64,000 nt of DNA from Aminipila terrae. GTDB lineage: Bacteria > Bacillota > Clostridia > Peptostreptococcales > Anaerovoracaceae. Positions 1-8,179 of the stretch are shown here, piece after piece (position 1 is the first letter of the stretch; every line of letters begins with the position of its first letter). Under the pieces are notes generated by a model. That model had not been told where the DNA came from, did not search any database, and was given only the letters and a program-made list of their open reading frames with translations. The translations under genes were made by a program, and so were the position numbers. The stretch is taken from NCBI RefSeq assembly GCF_010120715.1, contig NZ_CP047591.1, positions 620,001-684,000 on the forward strand, written 5' to 3'.

Positions 1-592
1 CTGTTGCAACCAGTTCTTTTACCTCTTTAATGATTTCTTCAGGTCTTCTGCTTCTTTCCCTGCCTCTGGTGTATGGAACAATGCAATAAGTGCAGAAGTT
101 GTTACATCCATACATGATATTAACTAATGCCTTAAAATCATAAAGCCTCTTAGCAGGCAAGCCCTCAACAATGGCTCCCCCATCCTGCCAGACGTCCACA
201 ATTTTCTTTCTTTCATTGATAACATTATCAAGTAACTGGGGAAACTGGTGGATATTGTGAGTTCCAAATACCAAGTCTACCCATGGATATTTACTTTTCA
301 CCTGGTCAATGATATGCTGCTGCTGCATCATGCATCCGCACACACAGGCAACAAACTCCGGGTTTGCTTCTTTTATCTTCTTCAATTGTCCTAATGTACC
401 AAAAAATCTATTGTCTGCATTTTCTCTGACACTGCAGGTATTTATTATAACAATGTCCGCATTATTTTTTTCTTCTTCTGGTTCAAAACCTTTTTCATTC
501 AGCATTCCAGCCATGGTTTCAGAGTCATGCTCATTCATCTGACAGCCGAAAGTGATGATGTGATATTTTCTCTTATTGTTATCTTTACTCAA
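1..592 (-). CDS. miaB: tRNA-2-methylthio-N6-dimethylallyladenosine synthase MiaB (5' part, runs off the window)
   Basis: This is the amino-terminal ~197 residues of MiaB, the radical-SAM methylthiotransferase that modifies A37 of tRNAs. The UPF0004 domain cysteines are visible in FGCQMNEHDSE, NTCSVREN and VCGCMMQQ, and the radical-SAM cluster follows in YGCNNFCTYCIVPYTRGRERSR. The start chosen is TTG at 592, because a GGAGGAG ribosome site lies just upstream and no ATG precedes the conserved residues in frame. The gene continues past base 1. It is divergent from the small Cys-rich gene at 788 and marks one border of the tailocin locus. Confidence 0.95.
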   Translation of the reverse strand, partial: MSKDNNKRKYHIITFGCQMNEHDSETMAGMLNEKGFEPEEEKNNADIVIINTCSVRENADNRFFGTLGQLKKIKEANPEFVACVCGCMMQQQHIIDQVKSKYPWVDLVFGTHNIHQFPQLLDNVINERKKIVDVWQDGGAIVEGLPAKRLYDFKALVNIMYGCNNFCTYCIVPYTRGRERSRRPEEIIKEVKELVAT

Positions 593-787
593 AAGTAACT
601 CCTCCAAAACGTTAATTATTGTATTATATCACTAAAAAGCATATATTTTCAAGTGGTGAGATTGTATACAATGGATTAACTTAATGAAATTGCCCTATTT
701 AATTCTTTTTGTTAAAAGTGAAATAATCAGTCACTTTTTTACCTTGTTTTACATAGTATGTACTAAGAAACATAAGGAGGTGCTATT
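593..787. promoter_or_regulatory. Divergent intergenic region with a hairpin before the Cys-rich peptide gene
   Basis: This 195-base gap separates miaB (leftward) from the Cys-rich peptide gene (rightward). An inverted repeat AAAAGTGA (714-721) / TCACTTTT (731-738) is followed by further T and could act as an attenuator or a terminator. I could not assign -35/-10 boxes with confidence. The ribosome site AAGGAGGTG lies immediately before the ATG at 788. Confidence 0.4.
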
Positions 788-907
788 ATGTGTCATCCTT
801 GTTGCTGGTGGTGTTGTTTCTGCGGATGCAACTGTAATCGCTGCTGTAGATGCTGTTGCTGCAGGTGCCGTAGGTGCTGTTGCAGATGCTGCAGGTGCTG
901 CAGATAG
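788..907 (+). CDS. Very short Cys/Arg-rich peptide (39 aa, 22 Cys)
   Basis: The ORF encodes 39 residues, of which 22 are cysteine, 8 arginine and 2 tryptophan. It begins MCHPCCWWCCFCGCNC and continues with Arg-separated clusters of two to four cysteines. Support for this frame: a strong AAGGAGGTG ribosome site a few bases before the ATG, a stop codon at 905-907, and a rho-independent terminator 26 bases later, so the gene is a complete small transcription unit. Longer Ala-rich frames across the same DNA are by-products of TGC/TGT repeats and lack a ribosome site. I do not recognise the family. Such composition suggests metal (zinc, copper, iron-sulphur) binding or a heavily cross-linked peptide, but this is inference. 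It lies between miaB and the tailocin cluster. Confidence 0.6.
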   Translation: MCHPCCWWCCFCGCNCNRCCRCCCCRCRRCCCRCCRCCR

Positions 908-933
908 TATAGGCCAGGCAAATATAAATATAA

Positions 934-960
934 CGCCCACATAACTGTGGGCGATTTTTT
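934..960 (+). terminator. Rho-independent terminator of the Cys-rich peptide gene
   Basis: A perfect 7-bp stem CGCCCAC / GTGGGCG with a 6-base loop is followed by ATTTTTT. It ends the short transcription unit that starts upstream of 788. Confidence 0.85.
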
Positions 961-1005
961 ATTTATTATTCATTTGACTTTCGGTTAAGAAAGTATTGGC
1001 TTATC

Positions 1006-1053
1006 AAAAAAAATACACCCCGAAATCAGATATTTTATCTAATCTGAGGTGTA
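1006..1053 (-). terminator. Terminator at the end of the contractile-tail operon
   Basis: Read on the minus strand, ACACC-TCAGAT pairs with ATCTGA-(5-base bulge)-GGTGT and is followed by ATTTTTTTT. It lies about 100 bases after the last gene of the contractile module and closes the tailocin locus. The remaining gap 1054-1150 shows nothing else. Confidence 0.7.
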
Positions 1054-1150
1054 GTTGATTAAAAGAGTATGCATGCTGCTATAATGTGCGGCTTCTGTCA
1101 TTAACTTAAGTTAGTCACTTAATCAAATCAAACTTTAATTTCAATCCACT

Positions 1151-1540
1151 CTAATCATTTCCATAAACTTCTTTATGGGCTTTTGCTTTACACTGTTCAA
1201 CATAAACATTGTAAGCCTGAAATGCATCATTATAAGAAGCATTGTTCATGTCTAATAAGTATTCACGCATAATTTTATTTTCATCATCAAGGCTGTATTT
1301 TTCATGGATGTACTGAATGGATAGTGTGTTATATTTAGCCTGTTTTTCTTCTGCTGTTTGCGGTGCATGAGTATCCTTAGACCATTCACCATTTTTGTAA
1401 ATATCACCTATGCCAAAGCTATCAGATTGCTCTACTATAATGTACTGTTCACCTAACATATTAACTGCCATTTGCATGCTTTCAAAAACCGCTATGTTTT
1501 CACATATTTTTGTCTGTTTATCAATTAATGCTATATTCAT
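1151..1540 (-). CDS. Tail-fibre accessory protein of the contractile module
   Basis: This 129-residue protein is encoded directly after the Gly-rich fibre gene with a 9-base gap and an AGGAGGT ribosome site. Its first ~55 residues (MNIALIDKQTKICENIAVFE... IGDIYKNGEWS) closely match the protein at 13832-14236, the equivalent gene of the other tail module. The C-terminal half (EKYSLDDENKIMRE ... AYNVYVEQCKAKA) resembles the short proteins often found after tail-fibre genes in clostridial prophages, where they are thought to help fibre folding or attachment. The exact role is not established. It is the last gene of the cluster. Confidence 0.6.
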   Translation of the reverse strand: MNIALIDKQTKICENIAVFESMQMAVNMLGEQYIIVEQSDSFGIGDIYKNGEWSKDTHAPQTAEEKQAKYNTLSIQYIHEKYSLDDENKIMREYLLDMNNASYNDAFQAYNVYVEQCKAKAHKEVYGND

Positions 1541-1549
1541 ACATACCTC

Positions 1550-2689
1550 CTACGCATAGTATCCGATAACTACAACACCTGAACCTCCTGTGCCACCAGC
1601 ACCACCTAAAGCACTTGACACATTAGAATTTGATACTCCACCACCTCCACCAGCACCGCCTCCTGTAGTAGCAGTCCCGTTAGCCCCAGGTGAAGCAGGA
1701 GTATAGGCAGAGCCAGCACCGCCATTGCCAGCATTGGAGTTACCACCAAGACCACCAGTAGTACCCCCGTGACTACCGCCTCCGCCTCCGCCTCCACCAA
1801 AAACTCTTCCATAAAATGTTGGATAATCTTTCTGGGTATTTATTCCTGGATTTCTGTCTGAACTGCCACCACCTCCTGTAAAATTGGCAGAACTACCTCC
1901 GTTCGCACCTGGAAGTGAAGCGTTACTTGAGCCTACACCACCGCCTCCGTTTCCGTTTCCTCCGTTACCATTTGCATAGCCACCTTTTCCACCGTAAACG
2001 GTAAAATAGCCAAATGATGTATTGCCCCCATCACTGCCATTAGAGGCCATGTAACTTGAAAAACTACCGAAACCGCCAGGATTGCCGGCAGTTCCTCCAG
2101 CTCCAACCACAACATTAAAACTTTGACCTGGAGTAACTGGAATCTTTGGGAAGAAGTAGCATTCACCGCCGCCCCCACCTCCACCGGCTTGGCCATAGCT
2201 ACCTCCACCTCCGCCTCCACCTCCGCCACACAAGAATACATCGATAACGTTAACTCCTGCAGGAACCGTATAAGTGCCTGATGATGCTAAAACTGTTAAG
2301 TCTTTTTGTATGTTTTTTATACGTTGCAGAGTTTTGTCTACACTAGCATCAGTTGAGGATATCCCATATAAGTTTCTAGTGGTTTCAGTGATATAAACAT
2401 TTTCAGCCGATTTATTTGTTTTAATTTGGTTTTGTAAGTTCATATCCGTTTGACTACGTATCTGTTCCTCTGAAGTAATTCGTGTACTTAATGCTTCATC
2501 TGCATCTGTGCGCCTATCCGTTTCCCAGCTTAATGATTTATTTATCTGAGTAACATTCTCTTTATTTTCATTTATCGCTTCTGCAACTGTTTTAGAATCG
2601 GTACTAGACATTTGTATTTTAGTTGCATCCGTAATTGGAGTTCCTATGTACATTTTACTTAAATTTTTGTCATTTATTTTGATAGACAT
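1550..2689 (-). CDS. Glycine-rich tail fibre protein (contractile module)
   Basis: The predicted receptor-binding fibre of the R-type particle has about 379 residues. The start is the ATG at 2689, because AGGAGGTAGAA sits just before it; an upstream in-frame ATG lacks a ribosome site. The N-terminal ~100 residues are helical and charged, then comes a segment TTRNLYGISSTDASVDKTLQ that also occurs in the fibre of the other module (15028-16245). The remaining ~230 residues are glycine-rich with runs of seven or more Gly, ending GSGVVVIGYYA. Such Gly-rich domains occur at fibre tips of T4-like adhesins and many Firmicute phages. A truncated relative of its C-terminus remains at 14241-14490. Host-range role is inferred. 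Confidence 0.75.
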   Translation of the reverse strand: MSIKINDKNLSKMYIGTPITDATKIQMSSTDSKTVAEAINENKENVTQINKSLSWETDRRTDADEALSTRITSEEQIRSQTDMNLQNQIKTNKSAENVYITETTRNLYGISSTDASVDKTLQRIKNIQKDLTVLASSGTYTVPAGVNVIDVFLCGGGGGGGGGSYGQAGGGGGGGECYFFPKIPVTPGQSFNVVVGAGGTAGNPGGFGSFSSYMASNGSDGGNTSFGYFTVYGGKGGYANGNGGNGNGGGGVGSSNASLPGANGGSSANFTGGGGSSDRNPGINTQKDYPTFYGRVFGGGGGGGGSHGGTTGGLGGNSNAGNGGAGSAYTPASPGANGTATTGGGAGGGGGVSNSNVSSALGGAGGTGGSGVVVIGYYA

Positions 2690-2737
2690 TTCTACCTCCT
2701 TCTTAATTTTCATTTATTCCAATAAAAATCAATCGTC

Positions 2738-3145
2738 TTACATTAATCCCAAATCAGATAGTTTCTTTTCAATAAGTGTAAGCTGTCCCATGGTAACCAT
2801 CAATCTTTCTTCAGTTACTTCTGGTTCTGTAGAAGTTGCAGGAGTAATTATCACTGGCTCCATTTTCATACCAACTCTCAGGGAGTAGTTGTCATAGACA
2901 TGCTCTGTTGGAGTTTCCACTGTCTTACCAGCTGTATCTGTAGTCATTGCAGTATCTTTTACTGTAATCTTCTTGGTTTTATCTGCATCTGCAAACAAAC
3001 TATCTAATTGATCAAAAGGATAATCTCCCTTCTTGAAAACAAATTCAAGGCTGTCCCTGTTTGTTCCTTGGAAATATGTATTTTTTCCATTTATACATAT
3101 AATATTTAACTCTGTATTATCATTTAATTTAATTGATTTACTCAT
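2738..3145 (-). CDS. Hypothetical tail/fibre-region protein
   Basis: A 135-residue protein within the fibre part of the contractile-tail operon, preceded by AGAGGTG. It begins with a short beta-rich domain (IKLNDNTELNIICINGKNTYFQG), has an Asp/Lys/Thr-rich middle and ends in a predicted helix (QLTLIEKKLSDLGLM). I do not recognise a family. Position between two fibre genes suggests a structural or chaperone role in the fibre network. Confidence 0.5.
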   Translation of the reverse strand: MSKSIKLNDNTELNIICINGKNTYFQGTNRDSLEFVFKKGDYPFDQLDSLFADADKTKKITVKDTAMTTDTAGKTVETPTEHVYDNYSLRVGMKMEPVIITPATSTEPEVTEERLMVTMGQLTLIEKKLSDLGLM

Positions 3146-3165
3146 AATTTAACACCTCTTCCTTA

Positions 3166-3780
3166 TTAACTTAGCTTAATTGTCTTTATGTATATGGTTG
3201 ATTGTGAATTTAATGCCGCATATGACTCAAAGCCTAAATAATATTGACCAGTAATTGCAGATATATCTAGTATCATAGTGATTGTTCGTACAGTAGTGTT
3301 GTCTGAGATGTATGCAAGTTTTACTGGGGTTATTTTTGCTATAGTAGTTCCGGCTCCCACATCTTTGCTATTTAACAAGGCAAATCCAAAGTCTGTACGG
3401 CCACTCTGAACAACTGCATCAAAAGTAACACTTAAAGAATTAAATGCTGTTACATCTACTTTATTTGCAGTGCCGATTTCAATTTCATTACCATCACTAC
3501 CTGAACTATACCAGTTACTTACAAGCGTCATATATGAAGTATCTAATGCTAATGAGCCAACTTCACTATGGCGTACATAATACAGTCCCCAACCACCAGT
3601 TTTATCAATGTAGGTATTACCTGCATCATACAGCTCACCTGCCCATTTTTTAAACACTTTTCGATTAACTCCACCAACACTCCTATACTGCTCTTTTATT
3701 TCTCTATTTACACCACTAATGCCCCTAAATTGTTGTTTAATCTCACGGTTTACACCGCCTACACCTCTATATATTGTCAT
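3166..3780 (-). CDS. Tail fibre-associated protein with N-terminal triplicated motif
   Basis: The 204-residue product opens with three tandem copies of a ~14-residue motif of the form YRGVGGVNREIKQQ (residues ~4-45). The rest looks like a beta-sandwich carbohydrate-binding-like domain (GWGLYYVRH ... LSVTFDAVVQSG ... TIYIKTIKLS). Its place between a fibre gene (3795) and other fibre genes, with AGGTGATT before the ATG, argues for an adhesin or fibre decoration protein. The family is not named with certainty. Confidence 0.55.
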   Translation of the reverse strand: MTIYRGVGGVNREIKQQFRGISGVNREIKEQYRSVGGVNRKVFKKWAGELYDAGNTYIDKTGGWGLYYVRHSEVGSLALDTSYMTLVSNWYSSGSDGNEIEIGTANKVDVTAFNSLSVTFDAVVQSGRTDFGFALLNSKDVGAGTTIAKITPVKLAYISDNTTVRTITMILDISAITGQYYLGFESYAALNSQSTIYIKTIKLS

Positions 3781-3794
3781 AGTTAATCACCTCA

Positions 3795-4880
3795 CTATGC
3801 ATATACTTGGTGCTGGCAGCCTTCAGCAAGAGCAGATGATGGGGCAGCGGTTGAAACTGTGATGTTATGCTCGCCATAAATTTTGTATTCACCTACACTG
3901 TATCTACCAACACGTATTAAATCATGCAAAGCAGTAGATGTAGGATTTATTAGCATATATCCATAATCAATTTCCGAAAGATAGTTTCTAAACAATGCTT
4001 GGCGATTAGCATTAAAGAATTGAGTAATTTGAGTAGTAATAATATCTTTTACGCTTAAACCACCAATCAATGTTCCCCCAGTTATAGGTAGTGGTGAATG
4101 TGGAACCCATGTAATTACTGAATTAGCTAGTCCATTATCGCCAACGAAATAACCAAGTTCTAAAGCACTTATATTTACAACGCTTGCAGCACCATTCTTC
4201 TTACGTTTCCACGAGCCATCCGTATCTAAATATGCATTTACTACAATACGAACTCCATCAATAGTACGACATATAGTAGCACCATCAAATTCTATCTGTT
4301 CTGATTCAGTCTTTCCCACTGGTATTCCCGGAGTCTTTAATACTCCTGTCATCTGCACGCTGCCATCTTTTTTTAGTAACGAGCTTTCTATCCCAGCAAT
4401 CGACTTTGCATTCTGACTTGCTTTGGTATCTACAGCATCTATGGCCTTTTCAACATTTTTTTCTGCTGTAAGCCCCAGCTTAGCTGATAGAGTTTCACTG
4501 ATAGCCACATTACCTGCACTGGAATCATATGAGTCGACAATCCCATAGAGTTTATTGGCATCCACTGTTCCCGCTTTCTGCATGTCCTTATATTGGTTTT
4601 CCGTCACTACGGTTATTCCTGCACCATCGGCAGCTTCATTGATTGCCTGTACCAAAGTTTCTTTATGTTCTGTGGTAAGGGTCGTTAAATCTCCGATTTT
4701 TCCATTTAGTATTTTCCCCTGAGCTGCAGCTAGCGCTTTTTTTGAATCATCTGAGAACAAACTGTTCACTGGCAGTATTTGCTCGTCTATGACATCCATG
4801 TTTTTATTGAGAACGTTTATATCTGCAAGCTCATTTTCAGCAGGCTTTACTAAATTATAATTTTTTGTATTAGTTGCCAT
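3795..4880 (-). CDS. Tail fibre protein (contractile module)
   Basis: A 361-residue fibre. The start is the ATG at 4880, which overlaps the stop of the preceding baseplate gene (TAATG) and has GAGAGGTGAT before it; an earlier in-frame start would run into that gene. The N-terminus (NYNLVKPAENELADINVLNKNMDVIDEQI) is the typical baseplate-attachment region of Firmicute phage tail fibres encoded right after XkdU. The middle carries helical spacer sequence, and the C-terminal third (from ~residue 190) is beta-rich. It is probably the main fibre or a fibre base linking to the Gly-rich adhesin. Confidence 0.75.
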   Translation of the reverse strand: MATNTKNYNLVKPAENELADINVLNKNMDVIDEQILPVNSLFSDDSKKALAAAQGKILNGKIGDLTTLTTEHKETLVQAINEAADGAGITVVTENQYKDMQKAGTVDANKLYGIVDSYDSSAGNVAISETLSAKLGLTAEKNVEKAIDAVDTKASQNAKSIAGIESSLLKKDGSVQMTGVLKTPGIPVGKTESEQIEFDGATICRTIDGVRIVVNAYLDTDGSWKRKKNGAASVVNISALELGYFVGDNGLANSVITWVPHSPLPITGGTLIGGLSVKDIITTQITQFFNANRQALFRNYLSEIDYGYMLINPTSTALHDLIRVGRYSVGEYKIYGEHNITVSTAAPSSALAEGCQHQVYA

Positions 4881-5413
4881 TAAATCACCTCTCTTGTTTT
4901 CAATGCTTCCCAAGTTCCTTTTTTTATCTGTGACCAGGCTGCCGCTTTTACTTCGCCCCAGGTTGTGTAGGTATATTCTAAGCTATACGTCATATGGGCA
5001 GGCTTTATTGCATCGATAGTACTTTTAAATGTCTGCACATTCTTAGGAATGCCCCTTACACTTACAAATTTAACAACGAAGGAATAATTCGCATTATCTT
5101 CAATCACTTCAATTTCAGCATTTGTATAAGCCTTAGCAGTATTTTTAATCATCTCAATGGTACAGTTTCCTGTCCCCCGCAACTTGGATTTTATAAATTC
5201 TCTGCGCTCATCATAAGGTTTGGAAAAGTCTGTGTTGATATTCAGTTCCTTTTCCCATGCCTCTAGCCCCCAGGTTGCTGTATCAATAAACATCTGATCC
5301 TGTAAATCTGAAATGGCGTTATTATTGGTATTTAATTCATTTTCATAGACCTTTAACAAGGAAGAAAATATTTTACTTTTACCATAATAACCTGGTAGAT
5401 ATTTCAATAGCAT
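4880..5413 (-). CDS. Baseplate protein XkdU/YmfQ family (DUF2313)
   Basis: A 177-residue protein beginning MLLKYLPGYYGKSKIF, with the family pattern of an N-terminal helical part, ERREFIKSKLRGTG in the middle and a beta part (AEIEVIEDNANYSFVVKF). XkdU-type proteins follow the J protein in contractile-tail baseplates and connect to the fibre. The gene overlaps the J gene stop (TGATG) and the next gene start (TAATG), indicating translational coupling. Confidence 0.85.
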   Translation of the reverse strand: MLLKYLPGYYGKSKIFSSLLKVYENELNTNNNAISDLQDQMFIDTATWGLEAWEKELNINTDFSKPYDERREFIKSKLRGTGNCTIEMIKNTAKAYTNAEIEVIEDNANYSFVVKFVSVRGIPKNVQTFKSTIDAIKPAHMTYSLEYTYTTWGEVKAAAWSQIKKGTWEALKTREVI

Positions 5414-6452
5414 CAGGACAACACCACCATTCCCACTACAGGCAGTTCAACATCCGTCAAAGTAATATTTACTGTACCTTTGTTTACCTGTAGATTTGAA
5501 TAGTCCGTTACACCTGAAACACCATACAACAAACTCCCTATCTTGGCATAGCTGACATACTTATGTGTCAGAGCAATCTCTTTGAAATATTCGGTCAGTA
5601 CCTTTTCAAATTCGCTTTTAACCTGCCCCAGTTCTATACCATTTGCCAAAACCACGGAAGCGGTTACATCAATAGCTTTTTCCTGGACACTTTCAACGGT
5701 TACCGTAGCACCTACAGGTCTTTGGGTTTCAATATATTCTGCTGCATCTTTAATTAACTTTGCATCGGCTGCTCTTTTATTGCGATTGCAAATGACTACC
5801 TTAACAGTTCCTGCCCCATTCCAGGTAGGAAATACCTTTGCACTTCCTACACCTGTTACAGATTTAGCCCACTGTTCATAATGTGCAGCATTTCCTGAGG
5901 TGGCAGGCGTGTTAATTTTCTCATAGTAGCGCTGTCTTAAGCTTTCATCCGTCTCTGTGTCATATCCCCCCCGGCAGGTGCTGAGTTTGTCACAGAATGA
6001 ATACCTTCGATGGTTATGGGGAAGTATTTAATGGTATTTGCCGCCACATTCCCCACCGTTCCATTTTCGCTGCACTCTACGATCACTTCAGCACTGCCGC
6101 TTTCGTTTAGTATTACACTTTCTCTGGTTTGAAAATTTATCAGCTCCGTTGCTACCAGGCTGCCTTTTGCCATTGTTGCTCCCTTAGTCCCAGTCAGGGT
6201 CACCTGTCCCACTGCTTTAGTAGCTGGTTTCCGTATTATCCCAAGTTCCCCGCATTTTAAGTCTAGATAGCTTCCACTGGCTGTAGCAGCAAAGGCATTG
6301 TTTAAAATGGAATCCTGTCCTATATATGATTGTTCAAGTTCTATGGCAACAGGAGATATGGCATCAAAAAAGAAACTGCCTTCTGATTTATCAAAATCAT
6401 TACTTATTCCTGCAAGCATTCTTGTTCTCAATTCTTCTTTTGTTAGACTCAT
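5413..6452 (-). CDS. Baseplate J-like protein (XkdT family), interrupted by a one-base frameshift
   Basis: The 5' part (6452-5937) encodes the N-terminal 171 residues up to SVTNSAPAGG, then the frame breaks in a run of seven G (plus-strand C7 at 5966-5972). The rest stays open to 5413 in the neighbouring frame: YDTETDESLRQRYYEKINTP and so on to VELPVVGMVVLS. Eight G instead of seven restores a 346-residue protein of usual XkdT/gpJ size. Protein J forms the baseplate wedge in contractile tails. The break may be a sequencing error, a real mutation or a phase-variable tract. The gene overlaps its neighbours by a few bases on both sides. Confidence 0.85.
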
Positions 6453-6871
6453 ATGGTTATTTCACCTCCTGTCGTTCCGTAAATTGTTTCTGCTGTAAAA
6501 CTGCAATTAAGCGTTCTTCCATTTTTCTTGAAATTAAAAGTATGTACTGCTGTAATGTCTACATTTTTCAGAAGGGCTTCTTTAATTTCCCGCTCTATTT
6601 CTATTTCTGCAAAAACTGCGGGGTAATCACCACTTATGAAATCCTTAAGACTAACCCCATACTCTCCTGATTCGTAAATCTTAAACCGATTTTTTTCAGT
6701 GAAAAGGATTTTTTTAATCCAGACCTTTACAGCCTCAATACCTTCACATTCCACTACTTTTCCGTCAACCACAGTAAAATCGCCACTGTCAAAATCAAAT
6801 AGGAATGATTTCCCCATTTTAGTCCGTGCATTCTCCTGTGTTGTTATAAATTCTTTTACTTCTGGAAACAT
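6449..6871 (-). CDS. Baseplate protein XkdS family (DUF2634, gp25-like)
   Basis: A 140-residue protein with the DUF2634 pattern (SFLFDFDSGDFTVVDGKVV, then EAVKVWIKKILFTEKNRFKIY and an EIEREIKEALL helix). These proteins are the lysozyme-like gp25 counterparts of the contractile baseplate wedge. Start at 6871 overlaps the upstream stop (TAATG), and the 3' end overlaps the J gene by 4 bases. Confidence 0.85.
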   Translation of the reverse strand: MFPEVKEFITTQENARTKMGKSFLFDFDSGDFTVVDGKVVECEGIEAVKVWIKKILFTEKNRFKIYESGEYGVSLKDFISGDYPAVFAEIEIEREIKEALLKNVDITAVHTFNFKKNGRTLNCSFTAETIYGTTGGEITI

Positions 6872-7188
6872 TAAATATCACCCACTTTATCTATTACGAA
6901 ATAAGTTGAATTATCTCTGGTTGGGATAACAATCACCCGATTGCCTTTCTGAAGCAAGTCCTCAACAGAGTGCACATGTTCACCATGAGTTTCGATACTG
7001 GCACTAGTAGTTACATAAGTATTTATTAAATGTTTAGCAAGAACCAGTCTGGATTTATCCAAAATAAATCCATTTACTGTTATTTTTATATCCGGCAATT
7101 CTGTCAGAACTTTTCCAACACAGATGTCTTGTACAGAAGGGTTCTCTCTGGATTTAAACAGGATTGCCAGTTCCGTTAATGCATCCAT
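6871..7188 (-). CDS. Baseplate protein XkdR family (DUF2577)
   Basis: A 105-residue product with a GKVLTELPDIKITVNGFILDKSRLVL beta region and an OB-like C-terminal strand pair (KGNRVIVIPTRDNSTYFVIDKV), matching the DUF2577/XkdR family that sits between XkdQ and XkdS in PBSX-like tails. It is probably part of the hub/spike base. GGAGG ribosome site at the start. Confidence 0.85.
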   Translation of the reverse strand: MDALTELAILFKSRENPSVQDICVGKVLTELPDIKITVNGFILDKSRLVLAKHLINTYVTTSASIETHGEHVHSVEDLLQKGNRVIVIPTRDNSTYFVIDKVGDI

Positions 7189-7189
7189 T

Positions 7190-8179
7190 TTATACCTCCT
7201 CCAGTTGCAGACTTGTGGTATGTATTTTACCTATACTGTGCCGTGCAGACTTAATCTTATACTTTCCTACTAAATTAGTAACTGGTTCATTTAATACTAA
7301 TATTCTCCCAGCTCTTAAATCAAAATGTCCCAATACTTCAACACTTCCTTCAAATGAAACTTTACATAATTCCTTTAATTTGTTCTGAGCAATATTTCTT
7401 CCCTGTGCAATATCCTTGTCTTCCATGCTGATGGTTTCACGTAATAATCCATATCTTTTTACCATCCAATCACTTTTAGCTTCCGCAATTGTTTTAATCT
7501 TTTCATCTGTTCCCACATAAATTACTATGCTGTTTTTCATATCTTCCATGCTCGCTTTTTTTGAAGGATTACTTATGGTTTCGTTGATATCCACCATAGG
7601 CAGGTTGTCTGCGACTTTTACTTTTACATTTATCTGAAGTTCTGTATCTTTAAAGATCCAGAGTTTTCCTTCATTCATCTCCATAACATACTTCACACCT
7701 GTAGCATTGGTCACTTCTTCAATAATATCCTTAAGTACCTGAGCAACCTCTTTATCATAATAAATCTTTTTTATTATAGTAGGCATATCTGCCACTGTTC
7801 CCACGGTTACCCCCAGTTCCAGGAGAAGTGATTTTATTGCAGCATCTGCTCGGACTCCATTGAATTGTTTGATTATTTTTGACTTATTTAGATAAAATGC
7901 GAAATCAAAACAGGTAAAGGATTGCGTTTTTTCACTTCTGGATTTAGAAATAATTATGCCTATGAAGACTTCTTTTTTCCCTTCATCAAATAATTTAACA
8001 AAGTCACCAGTATCCACACTAAAGTTTGGATAATATTGCATGTCAGAATAAGCAATTTCAAAGTCCAACTGATCCCCTAAAGTATCCAGACTACTATTTA
8101 AAGTCACATTTCCTACCATAGAACTAATATCATACTCTTCTACAGAACCAATATCATGCTTTTTCACTGTTAAAATCAT
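7190..8179 (-). CDS. Baseplate hub protein XkdQ/YqbQ family
   Basis: A 329-residue protein of the XkdQ family, the counterpart of gpD/gp27 hub proteins that carry the tail spike in contractile tails. The N-terminal beta domain (SSMVGNVTLNSSLDTLGDQLDFEIAYSD) and the middle helical part (AAIKSLLLELGVTVGTVAD) fit. The start overlaps the upstream gene by 26 bases and uses the AGGTG site inside it, so the two are probably co-translated. Confidence 0.85.
   Translation of the reverse strand: MILTVKKHDIGSVEEYDISSMVGNVTLNSSLDTLGDQLDFEIAYSDMQYYPNFSVDTGDFVKLFDEGKKEVFIGIIISKSRSEKTQSFTCFDFAFYLNKSKIIKQFNGVRADAAIKSLLLELGVTVGTVADMPTIIKKIYYDKEVAQVLKDIIEEVTNATGVKYVMEMNEGKLWIFKDTELQINVKVKVADNLPMVDINETISNPSKKASMEDMKNSIVIYVGTDEKIKTIAEAKSDWMVKRYGLLRETISMEDKDIAQGRNIAQNKLKELCKVSFEGSVEVLGHFDLRAGRILVLNEPVTNLVGKYKIKSARHSIGKIHTTSLQLEEV

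Noticed and set aside
684..944. Ala/Val-rich 86-residue frame (and a 63-residue Ala-rich frame on the other strand) over the Cys-rich gene
   Set aside because: They come from reading the TGC/TGT repeats in other frames. The ribosome site and terminator fit the Cys frame at 788-907.
1606..2241. Repetitive Gly-codon DNA in the fibre gene as a CRISPR-like or tandem repeat array
   Set aside because: The repeats are irregular, in frame and encode the Gly-rich fibre; no spacer structure exists.
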